Part shown: positions 12,231-23,369 of the stretch, piece by piece
Layout of the letters: each line of letters starts with the position of its first letter
Position numbering within the stretch: the first letter of the stretch is position 1
Origin: Ricinus communis
Taxonomy: Eukaryota; Streptophyta; Magnoliopsida; Malpighiales; Euphorbiaceae
Assembly: GCF_019578655.1 (NCBI RefSeq)
Contig: NC_063261.1
Coordinates: 22,485,126-22,549,125 of the forward strand
Length of the DNA: 64,000 nt
Reading direction: 5' to 3'
Program-made: the position numbers and the translations under genes
Notes under the pieces: model-generated
What the model was told of the DNA's origin: nothing
Seen by the model: the letters and a program-made list of their open reading frames with translations, nothing else
The model's database searches: none

Positions 12231-13271
12231 CTAATTCTTAACAACATTCCCATCTTTTTCCACAACGACACTGATCTTCTCATACCTAAAATCCATTCTC
12301 TGCATTTTGCCTTCAAGTGGAAATGCCGAGCGCCTATTGACAAAGATTGGCCACATATATAACCCCACAAATGCCAGCAATGCTACACACCCGCTTGCGA
12401 AAATCAACCCAGCAAGAATTGTCAAAGGACAAAATTTCCTCTTATGCACTCTTAACCTCTCATTATCACTATTATCATTATGCATAGAACCATGTGGATT
12501 AACCGGTAACGAATGCATCCAATTAGGAACCTTCCTTAATCTAAACCTCCATGAATAAACATTACACGTCCCTGATGGATTGCCACCATTATTTGAGCCT
12601 AATACCACAAAAGCCTCATTATCGCTCCACATTTTTGACAAATCAAGTGCATATGCAGCAAATGGATCATATGGCCTTTTACCATTCAATTCATTTATCC
12701 TAATCTCTATTCTTTTGGAACTCGCATCATAATCAATCCAAGCCTTCATCCTTTGTCCACGTTCTGTCCATACATGCCCTAATGGTTCATTATTAACTCT
12801 TATAAGTACAAGAATCTTAGTAGAATTACCATCATTACCATCCCTTGAATAGCCAAATTCAATACCCAGATACCCTTTCTTATTTACACTGTCAACCGCA
12901 CCTTGACCCATAAAGTTTGACACAAAATTAAAAGGACCCATTACAAGAGAAAGACCAATGAGATTACCAGTAAATGAGAACTCAAATTCAGTGCTAAAAG
13001 ACATTGGTTTGCTTGGAGTAGAACTGTGTAATCTGAAGGGATTCTTGTACAAGAGAAGACCAGAGCTTGAGGCATTTGGAGTAGTGAGTTGTACCGAAGA
13101 GCCATTACCGGAGATTGTGGCGTTGCCGAGGAGGACAGTTTGGGGATCGAAGTTGCGGTTACTGGTGATTAGGGTTTCAAGTGAAAGAGTATAAATGGGA
13201 TATAAAGTTAGTAGATGGAAAATTAGCAAGTGAAAGGGCAATGCGGATTTGGCAATGGGAAATGTAGCCAT
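12231..13271 (-). CDS. Membrane-anchored L-type (legume) lectin-domain protein without kinase, 346 aa
   Basis: A single-exon gene. Order: hydrophobic signal peptide (about residues 1-30), legume-lectin beta-sandwich domain (about 31-250, ending YSWRFRLRKVPNW), a short linker, one membrane span (about 282-310) and a 36-residue cytosolic tail. The layout is the extracellular half of an L-type lectin receptor kinase, but no kinase follows. Plant genomes hold such kinase-less legume-lectin family proteins, some linked to defence responses; that link is family knowledge, not shown here. Possible N-glycosylation sites at N50, N56, N66 and N149. Odd point: where sugar-binding lectins have an E-x-D metal-ligand motif, this protein has E138-F-G140, so a key aspartate seems to be missing and classical Ca/Mn-dependent sugar binding may be lost. 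The frame is intact and methionine 1 gives a good signal peptide, so it is not an obvious pseudogene. Confidence 0.9.
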   Translation of the reverse strand: MATFPIAKSALPFHLLIFHLLTLYPIYTLSLETLITSNRNFDPQTVLLGNATISGNGSSVQLTTPNASSSGLLLYKNPFRLHSSTPSKPMSFSTEFEFSFTGNLIGLSLVMGPFNFVSNFMGQGAVDSVNKKGYLGIEFGYSRDGNDGNSTKILVLIRVNNEPLGHVWTERGQRMKAWIDYDASSKRIEIRINELNGKRPYDPFAAYALDLSKMWSDNEAFVVLGSNNGGNPSGTCNVYSWRFRLRKVPNWMHSLPVNPHGSMHNDNSDNERLRVHKRKFCPLTILAGLIFASGCVALLAFVGLYMWPIFVNRRSAFPLEGKMQRMDFRYEKISVVVEKDGNVVKN

Positions 13272-13319
13272 GATTTTGAAGGAATTATGTAGTGAAGTGG
13301 TAAGTGATAGATCACTATT

Positions 13320-14020
13320 ATTATGGCTTAAAAGTTACAACAATCCATTTTTGGGGTTTATTCTGCATAGACACAGAATACAGGCTTTAATTTAATTTGT
13401 ATATTTATTTTGTTAATATTAAGGAAGAACTGTGGATTGCATTTGCAGATGGCCTGGGCTTTAGACTAGTGTTTTGATCAAAGCCCGGATAAGAAATCCA
13501 TAAACTTCAAAGTGGAACATTCACCTTAATATTTGAGAAAATTATACTCTATACCTTTCTTTTAAATAATTACAAAAATATCTTTGATTTTAATTTCTCA
13601 TATTTTTACTCCTTTCACTTATATTTTCACATTCTTCTCTACACACCACCATTAAACACACCTGCAAATCTCAACTAAATACCCACAAATCTTCATCACT
13701 ATCCAAAAGTTTCATACCCACATCACGTTGTTCCAACCATTTATCAATTACCTATTTTTTATCTTTGATTTTTTTTAATTAAAAATATTATGGGACTAAC
13801 ATCCACTAGCACGGTTCCAGCACTCTCTGCCACGAATTTCTTTTGTATTTAATCCCTTTTTTATATATATTAAAAATAATTAACAAATTAAAAGATGTTG
13901 AGGATTAAAATATTTATTAATATTTGAATAAATTCTTAATAGATAAATATTAAATTATCAAAATATTCTTAAAGGATTATTATTAAATTAAATTAAAACT
14001 TTTGGGTATTATATTAGTTG
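13320..14020. other. Lectin promoter side and AT-rich intergenic DNA
   Basis: Upstream region of the lectin gene (minus strand) followed by AT-rich DNA. No clear TATA box could be chosen and no gene is seen. Confidence 0.35.
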
Positions 14021-14032
14021 AATGATATTTGT

Positions 14033-15005
14033 GTGATAATTATATCAATGAGCACTTAACTTTACAATAAGTTTCAATTTGGTCACATATATTTTTATTA
14101 TTTCATTACAGTCATTTAATTTTAAGCTGGGTAACATGTTAATCACTTATCTAAAATCTAGTGATTCAATTTGCTAGAATAATGATATGTCTAAAGCATT
14201 CAATGTTAGATTAACACGTGTTTTAAGAAATTAACAAGTCATTGTCTTATTCATTAAACCATTTAACCAAACTATTAACTTAATCCAAAATCAGACACAA
14301 ACTTTAGACTCCAAAAATCCTCTAGGATTTGATAATGAATATTGGCTATAGTTTTTTTATGGTCTTCTCATCTTTTATTGTCTTTTCTATTTATTATTAC
14401 AATAATTTTTTTTTCAACTTAATCAATCAATATTAATTACTTTTTCTATTTTTATCAAGTGAAAATATAAAATAATAATAACAATAAACAAAAAAGAAAG
14501 AAAGTGAAAAATAAAAAATTGGAAGTGTGTCCAACCACTAAATTAGTAATATTTTTGCACTTATTTGTATTTAAGCTATCATTTTCTTTATGTTTTTTAC
14601 ATATCATATGTCTATATGAGGATATACAATTAGTTCTTATTTGGTGCAAAAACTTCAATATTAAAAGAGTGCCTAACCACAAAATTAATTAAATTTGAAT
14701 GTTAATTACAAAAATAACTAATATGTAGAACTTACGGTATATAAGAGTGTTTTCTCTTAGTTGTCTATGACACTAAGCCGTTGAAATTGATTTTTAAAAA
14801 TTAAAATTTAATGCTTTGCTCAAAACTTTAGAATTAGGGATTTCATTTTATTGCATTAGAGATTTTAAATTGTAGATTTAGGAGAGTTAGACAAGTGACA
14901 ATTTGTTATCCAACTTAAAATTAAATTACTTTAATGAAACAAAAAGAGTTATATGATCATAATAAAACTTAGTGTAAGTTAAGTGACCATTGACATAATT
15001 ATTCC
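14033..15005. mobile_element. Inverted-repeat element with about 120 bp arms (MULE-type, probable)
   Basis: The left arm (14033 to about 14160) and the reverse complement of the right arm (about 14885-15005) match over about 120 bases. Shared blocks include ATAATTAT, TCAATG, CACTTAACTT, TTTCATTA, AATTTAATTTTAAG and CACTT-TCTAA. The ends read GTGATAATTAT and GGAATAATTAT. The flanks GATATTTGT (14024-14032) and GATATATTG (15006-15014) agree at 6 of 9 positions, so the target duplication is only tentative. The interior (about 720 bp) has no long open frame. Confidence 0.6.
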
Positions 15006-15014
15006 GATATATTG

Positions 15015-17870
15015 TTGATGTTAAAAGAGATATGATTGGTATGGTTGATGTTTAGTTGATGTTTGGTTAATTTTCAGAACTATAAATAATTGTCTTCGGT
15101 CATTTTTTTTAAACTGTTTATTTACTATTATTCTCGGTATCAATTTTTTCATTAATAAAATTCTGAGCTTCTATTAATTAATACAAAGTTAGAGAATTCA
15201 TTAATAAAATTTCCCCTGCTTAGTAATATTAGTATATTTTGAAAATCAATTTCTTTGCTTGTGATTTTCAGGTATGTTTTTATATGCTATTTAACAGCTG
15301 AAAACTTCTTGTACGCGTAATAATGTGCCCAAAGATTTATTACTGTATACAAATAAAAGTCTGCAGAGCTGGAGTTGCCATAGTCAATTCTGCAAAATTA
15401 TAACACAGTCCTGACATTGCTTCTCTAACATTATTATATGACCAACCCGAAACCTTGCCAGAAACTCCCATGATCAAAACTGCCATTCTGTTTTTGTGAA
15501 TGGTTTGATGGGTCTCTTCATAATTAGTATAGCCTCAATATGATCATCAAATCTCTTACTGAAGCTTGCAATCTTAGATGCTAAAAAGCATATAATGCCA
15601 TTTTCTTTGTGCGGGATGGAAAAGAAGCAAGAAACAGGAAAGCCAGCTTTGGAACTGCAACACGCATAATTATTTGATGGGGAACATTCTTGAAATTATA
15701 GAATTCTTGAATCTTCTTTCCTCTTTTTTTCTTTTTTTCTTTCGAAAAGGAAAGATATTATAAGAGGCACAATGATGTTTGTGTAGGGCTACCCATTTCC
15801 CTGGCCAAGAACTTGCTTGCTCCAACAAAATCATAACTTATGCTTCAAGGTTTCTGTTTCTTTTTTTAATATAAATAAAGATGAGATAGTGGAAAGGTAA
15901 AGTTAGTCAAATGCAAAATAATGACATAGAAGATATATGTAGATTATGTTTGCACTGAGGAAAATAATCACCAGACAGTACATTTTAAGGGGCAAATTAA
16001 CCACTTTAATATTTTGGGATATTTTGTGCTGCACTCCAACATCTTTGTCTGGCCCAATCAGTCCCACTCTTCTTCTTCTTCTTCTTCTTCTTCTTCCTTT
16101 GTTTTCAAAAAATATGGAAAAAAAAGTAGTAAAGCTTATGTGCTTTTGACAAATTGTTAGTTAGTCTCATTCCAGTGAAGATTAGGGGAGTTAATGATTA
16201 TATGAAACCCACTCTTGCTTGTTAATTCAATCATTCTTTATCATCAGAAACCAAAAAAGAAAGTTAATAGATTAATTAAGCTATATATAAGTGATAATAG
16301 ATATTTGTTTCTTCTCCATAGGTCTTTGGATCAAAGAATTCAAGAAATTAGGGCAACCTTTCTATTTTTATTTATTTTAGTAGCAGAATATTAGAGACAC
16401 ACTATTAAAAAAAAATCATTTCGCTGAGTTTAAATCAATATTAGAGACACACTTAAATGCTTATTAATAATATTAAGTGACCAATGATACCATCTCAAAC
16501 AACCATTTCATACAAAATCTTGAACTGTTAAGTAAGACTTAACAGTAATTTCACTCTTTAATATATATATGGTCAATTATACATAAGGCAGCTCAAAACT
16601 TATACCAGGACATAAATAAAACTTTAGCTGATATAGACTAATTAAGAGAACTGATAGTGCCATTTAACTCTAAACTGAAATATTAAATGTTGTCTCAAGG
16701 ATGCTAAGATTTTCTCGGCCAAGTACTTTCTCCTGCTACTGTGAAAACAATAAGAAAGTGAAACGATAAATAACTTTAATCCAACCCTTCATATTTCCCT
16801 TGTGCCTGTAAAAATGAAGTAACTTTCTTAATTTATAACTCTATCTAATTAATGTCTTTATACCATTTTTATCATTAGAATTTCAGCTACTATCATGCAT
16901 AATCTATAAGAACTTATTTACTTATATATTTATTTATTCTTATTAGAAATTTAATAGGTCAGAAACTATATAATATAAGATATATAATCATCTTTTTGTA
17001 TTCATCATAGATACGATAGCTCTTAAAACTTTTTCTTCTATGATCAAATTTCTTACTGCCTATAGAGTTTAGTTCACATAACATTCTATGAAATTGGGTT
17101 CATTTTAAACCTCTTTATGATCAATTAATCTTGCTAAATAAAAAATACAAAAGGATGCATACATATATAGGGTATAAAAAATTTCAGTAAAGTCCTATTG
17201 ATTCATGGCAGAAAATGAAAGCCACAAAGAAAAGAAATAAAGAGGGTACAATATAGGATGTTATATATTGAGAATAAATTTGTGAGGCAAGGTCAAGGGA
17301 GTTGGGTCCCCAAGCAGAATCATCCAATACCTGGAAGACTTGTAGAAGCCAAAATCATGTCTAGGGTTTTTCTTTTGTCAATTTTTCTTGTATCCAAGAC
17401 AAAACCTTGTAGTGTAAGAAGGAGACATTTTGGAGTACATTTGAAGACATTTTGTTCACTCGACTGTCCAGAAGAAAAATTCTAATTACTTCTGATCCCT
17501 ACGACCCTACCTTCTTGTACCCATTTCAACTTCCATTCATTTCATTCAAGAATTACATACTCTTTTACTGTTTATAGTTAAAATTTCATAATTGCTTGGC
17601 CTACTATATGCATCATTAACTTTCAGAAAACATCTCAGAAATTTTGTATAAGAAAATCTGAAGAACAGTTTCTTTGTTGGAAGTAGATAAAGCATTATGA
17701 CTCTATAAGAATGTGTCAACCATTTCTTTATCAGAATGGAATTATTAATATTTCCAAAATTTTACATTCTATTTTGCTCTAAAATATATCTATCTTTAAT
17801 CAGTAATGAAATATTGAATTCCTAAGGTTTAGAAAAAAGAAAAAGAAAAAAAGAGAGTAGAAAGTCAAGA
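15015..17870. other. Intergenic DNA without recognisable genes
   Basis: Several short open frames exist (15946-16149, 17258-17485), but none shows family features or splice structure. A minus-strand frame of about 48 codons near 15360-15500 was read and not recognised. It contains a (TTC)n tract at about 16068-16097. Confidence 0.35.
16068..16097. repeat. (TTC)n microsatellite
   Basis: About nine uninterrupted CTT units. Confidence 0.85.
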
Positions 17871-17882
17871 GCATAAAGGAGC

Positions 17883-17889
17883 GCGCGTG

Positions 17890-17968
<79 letters not shown>
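17883..17968. repeat. Compound microsatellite (CG)n-(CA)n-(TA)n
   Basis: GCGCGCGTG leads into about ten CA units and then an uninterrupted run of about 28 AT units. All are alternating purine-pyrimidine, so the tract could adopt Z-DNA or cruciform structure and is expected to be length-variable. It abuts the inverted-repeat element at about 17980. Confidence 0.95.
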
Positions 17969-17970
<2 letters not shown>

Positions 17971-17984
17971 CATATAATCCATAT

Positions 17985-18305
17985 ATTTATATTTATGCTC
18001 TTAAACTTGTATCAATTAGTCAGTTTAACATTTAACTTTTGATTTAACCTGATAGACACCTAATATTTACTTTTTTAATATCTAAACACTTTTATTCATT
18101 TTAGCCTAATAAACACTTGAATTTTTTTGTAATATTTAAATACCTTTATATAATATATGTGAACGTATTGAATGAAGATATATGTCAAAGAAAATTAAAA
18201 TATCACAAAAAAATAAATTTAAGTGCCTATTAAATAAAAATAAAAATTAAAGTATTAAACTAACTCAATAACTAAAATTTAAAGACATAAATATCTATTT
18301 TAACT
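17985..18305. mobile_element. Foldback/MITE-like inverted repeat, about 320 bp
   Basis: The left arm (from about 17985, TATTTATGCTCTTAAACTTG) matches the reverse complement of the right arm (to about 18300, containing ATTTATGTCTTTAAA). Further shared blocks are AGTCAGTTTAA/AGTTAGTTTAA and TAGACACCTAA/TAGGCACTTAA. The arms are roughly 120-140 bases and diverged. The exact ends and target duplication could not be fixed, partly because the left end meets the AT microsatellite. Confidence 0.55.
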
Positions 18306-18309
18306 TATA

Positions 18310-20100
18310 TACTATATAAAAAGTTTCACACTGGATAAGGTCACAGAATGCATTTTGCTGACTGAACTAAAAAAGTATTTAAAAGTAATAAAGATTATAA
18401 TTGTTTTATGGTCAAAAAGACAAGTCGAACTGAAGTGAAAGTTTAAGAGGATAAATATGCATCTGGACTAAAATAAAATAACAAATTGAATTTCATGGCA
18501 TGACATGGTGGTCACACCCATACCCAACTATGAATCTTATTACATATTAATATAATCAATTTCATGTAATATAAATTTTAGGGAAAAGAAAGTAACCTGT
18601 ATTGGATGTATTGACCAGATAGATATAGATGCAACATATCATGCTAAATATAAAATGATCTAACTCAAATGGATGAATGCCACAATTGATCTATACATTG
18701 AATGTGTAATTACACTAGAGGAGAGAACCCCCATTTTCATGCCTTACTGATATGCAGTTCCTAAATTAATTAAGGATGTGCCCTTTAATTGTTGAATAAG
18801 AAATGCACTGATATTGGTGGAGTGACTGATAAAAATAGGATGTATCAATGCTTAAAGGTTGTGGCCATGTGAAAAAAGATTGCTAGAATGTTGGGGGTCA
18901 TGTGCTAGCTATTGGATATTGCTTTTAAGAAAAAAATTATTAGAAAATTAGGGCAATGTTCTTAAAGGACTCTTTTATTTTCTAAGGCCTCTCATCACAT
19001 GTGGATGATTCCTTTGCCTTTGGGACACTCAATAAGAGGCCCAAAGAAGAAAATAAAAATATAACAGAAAAAGAAAAAGAAATTAAGTCCTTTTACTATG
19101 ATCTTTCACTACCTTGGATTCTAATTAAAGTCCTCAATACCATGTGACTTGGACACTTGAGCCAGGGCTGCCTCAAACATTTGGCCATGCTACCTCTGTT
19201 GTGCTATGATGACCTTTTTAATAACCCAACTTTCATTTATAACTTTTTAGAGATGGCTCAGGCAAAGCAGAAAGCAAACATCAAGCAAGAAAACTATAAG
19301 AACTTTCACATTTTTCTGCACTTACATGTACATTGTTCAAGTAATTTTCTATGAAGTTTAAAAATAAAAAAAAAAAGTTTACCTTTTAAAAAGGTGAAAT
19401 GAAATCACATTGTTGGAAGTATGTAATGATCAAAATTACCAGAAATAGGGTAAACTGTAATCAAATAAAAATTCTTACTCAAGCTAGTCAAAAAAATTTA
19501 TTTGGATAGCTTGTTAATGATGATTCAATACAAAGAAAATTACCCAAAAGTCCTTTTTACAAAGGATAGCACATAGTATATATGTACTTTGTAATTAAGA
19601 TATAAAAAGACATTCTTTAGCCTTCACTATAAAATAATCAAAGCTTTAATTGCTTGATTTGCATGTTACATTGAAAATGACTAAGATGTTAAATGCAAAT
19701 TTAGGATGTGTGAGTAGAAGGGTGGATATGTGTATTGTAGGTGTGTGAAATAAGTGCCCAAGAAGAGCCTCCACCAGAGATTAAAATATCACTTCCACCA
19801 CCTATATGATAGCTGCTTGAAATTAACAGATATAGAATTTTATACACAAACAAGGTCTTTCTTTTCTTTTTTCTTTTTTTCTGAAAGAAAGAATAAAAGG
19901 TCAGCCTAAGCCTAAAGATCCTATAGTATACTGTAGTATATAGTATAGAATAGTACTTCCTTAAAAGACATAATTTAATTGTTTTCACATGTTAAGGAAT
20001 ATGTATACATCCTTTGGTTTTCATCTTTAGCTCTTATCTTAAAGTAGATGTATATATTTTGTGTATAAAGAAATAACAAAAATCACACTGATGACAACTG
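18310..20100. other. Intergenic DNA downstream of MIR393
   Basis: No supported gene. The 95-codon minus frame at 19701-19988 is low complexity (Lys/Arg run, GGGS motifs) and unrecognised. A short palindromic TATA/TACT tract lies near 19920-19950. Confidence 0.35.
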
Positions 20101-20109
20101 TAATCAATT

Positions 20110-20130
20110 AAGAAGAAGAAGAAGAAGAAG
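20110..20130. repeat. (GAA)n microsatellite
   Basis: About seven AAG/GAA units. On the minus strand it would lie in the distal part of a long MIR393 primary transcript. Confidence 0.8.
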
Positions 20131-20631
20131 ATGATATACCTGTATTATGAAACTTTTCTTGGAGCTGATCTCTCCAAGTACTAGGGCCAAGTTGCATCCT
20201 ATAACTAATATCAGATCCAATGATTTTGTATGGGATTTTGGGGTTCCAATCACAATTTTCATTTACATGATAATCTTTTATCTTTTACCAGTTAGGTCAT
20301 TTATTGAAAACTGAATAAATTATACGAGTTCCTCATATAAATGGACACATTTATAAGGGGAAAAGAAGCTTGCAAATTAATTAGAGGAGAAAGTAATTAG
20401 TTATATAATATCTAGTTTAGTATGCATAAACCATAATGAAATTGAGAATTCATGCAAGAAAAGATTAGGAAGCACAAATGAATTAAAGAAACAGCATATA
20501 TATGGATACTAAAGAAACTTACATGACTTACTGATCTATCACTATTTGCATTGTCTTCTCCTCCATACATAATATTCAGCACTCGCTAGGTTGTTCTCCG
20601 GTCACTTTTCTCGACGAACCATCATCAGGGC

Positions 20632-20657
20632 TGTTGTTGTTGTTGTTGTTGTTGTTG
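20632..20657. repeat. (GTT)n microsatellite downstream of the MIR393 hairpin
   Basis: Eight GTT units, read (AAC)n on the MIR393 strand. It creates a poly-Thr run in an open frame there that is not a real protein. Confidence 0.85.
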
Positions 20658-20739
20658 ATGGTGGTGGTGCATGAAAAGGAAGAGGGTTTGCACCACCACC
20701 ATGTAAAAAACACCATGTTTTAGAAGCTACCAAAGGAGG

Positions 20740-20760
20740 AATCCAAAGGGATAGCATGAT
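20740..20760 (-). ncRNA. miR393* (3' arm passenger strand)
   Basis: Complementary to the mature miRNA with the usual short 3' overhang. It carries CTATCCC where the Arabidopsis star, as I recall it, has CTATCTC. Confidence 0.85.
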
Positions 20761-20834
20761 CCAAATAAAAGAAAAAATGAAACAGCAAACAAGCAAGAAA
20801 TTACATAAGAAGAGATTATTCTTAATTTTTCTGA

Positions 20835-20856
20835 GGATCAATGCGATCCCTTTGGA
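20835..20856 (-). ncRNA. miR393: Mature miR393 (5' arm)
   Basis: A 22-base sequence on the minus strand beginning with the 5' U typical of AGO1-loaded miRNAs. No mismatch to the conserved miR393 sequence. Confidence 0.96.
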
Positions 20857-20998
20857 TGTCTCCTCAAGTTGCAGTAGTAGTAGTAGTAGAAGACCCAACA
20901 GACCACAATCCATAAAAACTTATCTCTCTCTCTCTTCCTCCATCTCCTCTTTACTATAGAGAGGAAAGTGAGTCTGAGAGAAGAGAGAGATAGAGCTC

Positions 20999-21010
20999 TT
21001 AAATATAAAA
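20999..21010 (-). promoter_or_regulatory. TATA box of the MIR393 gene
   Basis: The minus strand reads TTTTATATTTAA, followed after about 10 bases by a CT-rich tract (20980-20996) typical of plant core promoters. This implies a start near 20970, about 100 bases upstream of the hairpin. Confidence 0.55.
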
Positions 21011-21014
21011 GAGA

Positions 21015-22860
21015 GACTATAAGTGCTCTATGCTTCCAAAAAATCTCTATTTAAAAAAATATTTTTGTTAAATGAGCTATATTTATATAATAGTTATAAA
21101 ATTTAAAATATTAATTAGTAATTATTTTTAAATATTTAAAAATTACTTAACGATTAAATATATAATTATCATAAAAATATATGGCATTCAAAATATATAT
21201 TACTTATCTAACAATTTAAAACAACACATTAAAAATAGTCAAGAAATATTTATTATGAATATAGAAATAAAAAGTAATTGATTATTTTTAAAATTAAGAT
21301 ATTTTTATTTAATTGTAGACCCCATTCTCTAACAAACCAGACACATGGAAAAGGTTTAAGCAGTAGTGGGTCAGCTATCTCTTCTGAGAAATACCCCAAC
21401 AAGTTGGGTGGCAATATTTATTGAATAATTTGTTGTTTGCTTATTTTTATGAAGGTCATGTGGTCCAATCCATGTTCCCTTTTTTATACCAAACCCTTTT
21501 TTATGCTTATTTCGCAAGGAATATAATTCTTAAATTTCCTCAACACATATACTTGTGTTCACAATATCATTTGATGCAGTTTGATGAAATTCTCAAATCA
21601 AAATTGTTTAACTAAAGAAATCAAATTAAATTTAATTGATTTACCAAAGTTTGATTTGATCTTCAGTAATAATTTTAGGGCACTCCTTAGAAAATTAAAA
21701 TAGGTACATATATATAACTTACATTGGTCTTCATGGGTGGTATTAAGGTCAAGGATCTGATCAATATGACTGACCTAATACTATATTATTAGTGGATATA
21801 AAGCATTCCAAGATGTATGATTTTTAGGCTTATATCAAGCATGGTCAAAGATGGATGACATCGCGTGACACCATTTTTAGTTTAGTCTTTCTATAATTTA
21901 ATTATACTAATTATTTATCGTCTGTTGCACTAAAAAATACTAATATAAATGAGTTTATACAAGAAATTTAAAATTTAAAATAATTATACAATAAATATAA
22001 AAAATCATACATTAGCATAATATTAATGTATCAAAGTAAATATATAAATAATTTTTTTTTTGTGTCAAAGTAAGTATGAATATTAAAAAAATTATATAAA
22101 GTGATTTTAAATTTATTATTAGACCAAATCGCCAACATTTTCATTGAATAATGTTATGGCAATGGGATTCTAATTGTTTTGTCTTAGTTTCATTTTTTCA
22201 CTTTGTATTATTGTGAAATATTAAGAACATGTAGAGTGCAAAATATAAAATATGATATTCCAGGTCATGTGTAGCTCATCAGATTAATGGGTGTGCCCAC
22301 CCATCTCCCAACTCTTCTTTTCCTCCTTCATCATTTCCTTTTTCTCTTCCTGCATTCATCTTTACATTGGCCGGTGCATCCATGAGTAGTCCCCCATCAT
22401 TTCATGTTTTTCACCTTATTTTATGCCAGTTTAAATTATTTACATCTTTATAAAGTTGATAGATTTTTTTTTATTTTTTTACGTATTTATAGTTTTTCTA
22501 GTCGAACAGACAATATATACTGCATATAATAAGAGATAACTGTTTCTTTATATATTTATTATAAAAATAACAAATAACCGCTGATATTAATAGATTATGA
22601 ATAGAAACGAGAAATAAGAGTTTATTTATCTTTTTATATATTTATCGCTATAAATATGATAAATTCTTTAAAGACACTTTAGGAGTAAACATCTAAAATA
22701 TATCCAGTAAAATATATTCAGTAAAGAATTTAAAGTTTATACTTGGCTCAAGATTAAACTGGAATCACTTTATTGTATAAGTATTAATTAAATATATACA
22801 TATAAAGGAAAGATATAATTAAGAATAGCATCCATGTCTTTAATTAGCAAGATTATTACC
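21015..22860. other. MIR393 upstream region and AT-rich intergenic DNA
   Basis: It should hold MIR393 promoter elements in its first kilobase, but I could not name specific sites with confidence. No gene seen. Confidence 0.35.
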
Positions 22861-22867
22861 CTTGGAT

Positions 22868-22907
22868 TTTAGCTAGGTGCTCCTGCAACCGCAAGGACCT
22901 AGCTAAA
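22868..22907. repeat. Perfect 11 bp inverted repeat (hairpin)
   Basis: TTTAGCTAGGT and ACCTAGCTAAA are separated by 18 bases containing CCT and AGG that can extend the stem after a bulge. Isolated in AT-rich DNA. Function unknown; too short for a microRNA precursor. Confidence 0.5.
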
Positions 22908-23134
22908 GAGAAGACGTAGGTGCACATGGGTAGCCATGGCAACACAGGTACTAACCAGGAAAATATTAGCTGTCAATATAATACCCGAAAATCTTTGATC
23001 TTGGCCATTTCGATTCATTGATATAGCTCCTACACATGAATATATATATGTATAAGTTTATAAATTTCAATCATGAAACCAAAAATCTGATTGATTGTTC
23101 TTTTCAAGAAGACTGTTTCTGGGTCCTAATTACG

Positions 23135-23215
23135 TTATATTCTTGTGTTGTGTTGAGTAAAAATGATATATATCTCATTATATTCTCGCGTTGTATTGTG
23201 TAAAAATGATCTATT
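23135..23215. repeat. Two-copy imperfect tandem repeat, period 43 bp
   Basis: TTATATTCTTGTGTTGTG at 23135 recurs as TTATATTCTCGCGTTGTA at 23178. Both are followed by a TTG-GTAAAAATGAT block. Confidence 0.6.
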
Positions 23216-23369
23216 TTAAAGGAAAATAGAAAAACATGTTTTCTTTTTAAATATGTGGTTTTATGAGTATTTTTTTTTTAATTTGATATATACATATATA
23301 CTTTGTATAAATCAGAATCAGCTTTATTTTAATATTTATCACGAAATAATTATATAAATTTAGTTGATT

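Larger units (their letters stand above)
20728..20866 (-). ncRNA. MIR393: MIR393 precursor hairpin (auxin-receptor-regulating microRNA)
   Basis: On the minus strand, 20856-20835 is a 22-base sequence identical to the plant miR393 I know: it starts TCCAAAGGGATCG and ends CATTGATCC. About 75 bases further on the same strand, 20760-20740 reads ATCATGCTATCCC then TTTGGATT, the known miR393* form. The two arms pair almost throughout, with a mismatch opposite the C of GATCG and a small bulge. Outside the duplex GGAG pairs with CTCC, so the hairpin reaches about 20866-20728. The miRNA is on the 5' arm, as in known MIR393 genes. miR393 guides cleavage of TIR1/AFB F-box auxin-receptor mRNAs and so tunes auxin signalling in roots, leaves and defence. 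The precursor is non-coding; open frames across it are accidental. Confidence 0.96.

Noticed and set aside
20602..20913. 103-codon minus-strand frame with signal-like N-terminus and poly-Thr tail
   Set aside because: It overlaps the MIR393 hairpin on the same strand. The hydrophobic and poly-Thr parts are explained by the (AAC)n repeat and precursor sequence, so it is not a credible protein.
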